DNA from: Rhizobiaceae bacterium
GTDB lineage: Bacteria > Pseudomonadota > Alphaproteobacteria > Rhizobiales > Rhizobiaceae
Direction: 5' to 3'
DNA length: 7,020 bases
Assembly (NCBI GenBank): GCA_028865845.1
Contig: JAGWJK010000214.1
Coordinates: 1 to 7,020 of the forward strand
In this document: in pieces, positions 6,804 to 7,020 of the stretch
Numbering within the stretch: position 1 is the stretch's first letter
Layout: the number at the start of each line of letters is the position of its first letter
Translations under genes and position numbers: made by a program
The notes under the pieces: generated by a model
Told to the model about the DNA's origin: nothing
The model's database searches: none
The model's input: only the letters and a program-made list of their open reading frames with translations

Positions 6804-7020
6804 ATGGCTAAACTGAAGATTGACGGTAAAGAGATCGAAGTTCCGGATCACTACACGCTTATCCAGGCGTGCGAGGAAGCCGGCGCCGAAGTCCCGCGCT
6901 TCTGCTTCCATGAACGACTGTCGGTGGCGGGTAACTGCCGCATGTGCCTCGTCGAGGTGAAGGGTGGCCCGCCGAAGCCGCAAGCGTCCTGCGCCATGGG
7001 CGTGCGCGATATCCGCGGCG
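6804..7020 (+). CDS. nuoG: NADH-quinone oxidoreductase subunit G, N-terminal part (cut by window end)
   Basis: NuoG (75-kDa subunit, NDUFS1) is the large Fe-S subunit of the NADH module. Its N-terminal ferredoxin-like domain binds [2Fe-2S] cluster N1b. The 72 residues visible here begin [13 protein letters not shown] and show all four N1b ligands: Cys34, Cys45 and Cys48 in GNCRMC, and Cys63 in ASCAMG. The spacing matches the family pattern. The frame is open to the window edge, so the remaining clusters and the molybdopterin-oxidoreductase-like domain lie beyond it. ATG 6804 has only modest ribosome binding sites (GAGTGG at 6795-6800, or AGGA at 6789-6792), but the protein starts exactly where the family does. 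It is separated from the upstream gene by 245 bases. Confidence 0.96.
   Translation, partial: MAKLKIDGKEIEVPDHYTLIQACEEAGAEVPRFCFHERLSVAGNCRMCLVEVKGGPPKPQASCAMGVRDIRG

Noticed and set aside
6711..6983. A 90-residue minus-strand open frame over the nuoG start
   Set aside because: It overlaps the clear N1b ferredoxin domain of nuoG and has no features of its own.

Overview
The window is the 5' part of a complex I (NADH:quinone oxidoreductase, nuo) operon from an alphaproteobacterium. The protein sequences and layout fit the Rhizobiaceae (Rhizobium/Agrobacterium/Sinorhizobium type). NuoC and NuoD are separate genes (they are fused in E. coli). The coding DNA is GC-rich with strong G/C third positions, and two extra non-core genes sit between nuo genes. 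The genus is an inference from recalled sequence similarity, not from a search.

Layout, all on the + strand. Bases 1-158 hold no recognised gene. tRNA-Asp(GTC) is at 159-235 with its CCA encoded. A 259-base leader follows, with a candidate promoter and a structured segment that ends at the nuoA ribosome binding site. Next come nuoA (495-860), nuoB (851-1432, overlapping nuoA by 10 bases), nuoC (1451-2053), a 66-base gap with a strong hairpin, and nuoD (2120-3310). A small gene for an exported protein (3310-3627) shares one base with the nuoD stop. Then come nuoE (3643-4479), nuoF (4490-5794), a 251-residue Ala/Pro/Lys-rich protein with a C-terminal helix-hairpin-helix-like domain (5803-6558), a 245-base gap, and the first 72 codons of nuoG (6804 to the window edge).

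How they work together: NuoE, NuoF and NuoG form the NADH-oxidising module. FMN and Fe-S N3 are in NuoF, N1a in NuoE, and N1b plus further clusters in NuoG. NuoB, NuoC and NuoD belong to the connecting Q-module, where cluster N2 (NuoB) reduces quinone at the NuoD/NuoB interface. NuoA is a membrane subunit at the junction with the membrane arm. All cluster-ligand cysteines that can be checked here are present, so the complex looks functional.

Most of the window is ordinary conserved core metabolism, and I see no mobile element, CRISPR array, defence system or clearly new system. The parts worth a second look are the two accessory genes, the long low-complexity tail of NuoE, the unusually long gap before nuoG, and the RNA-structure candidates ahead of nuoA, nuoD and nuoG.
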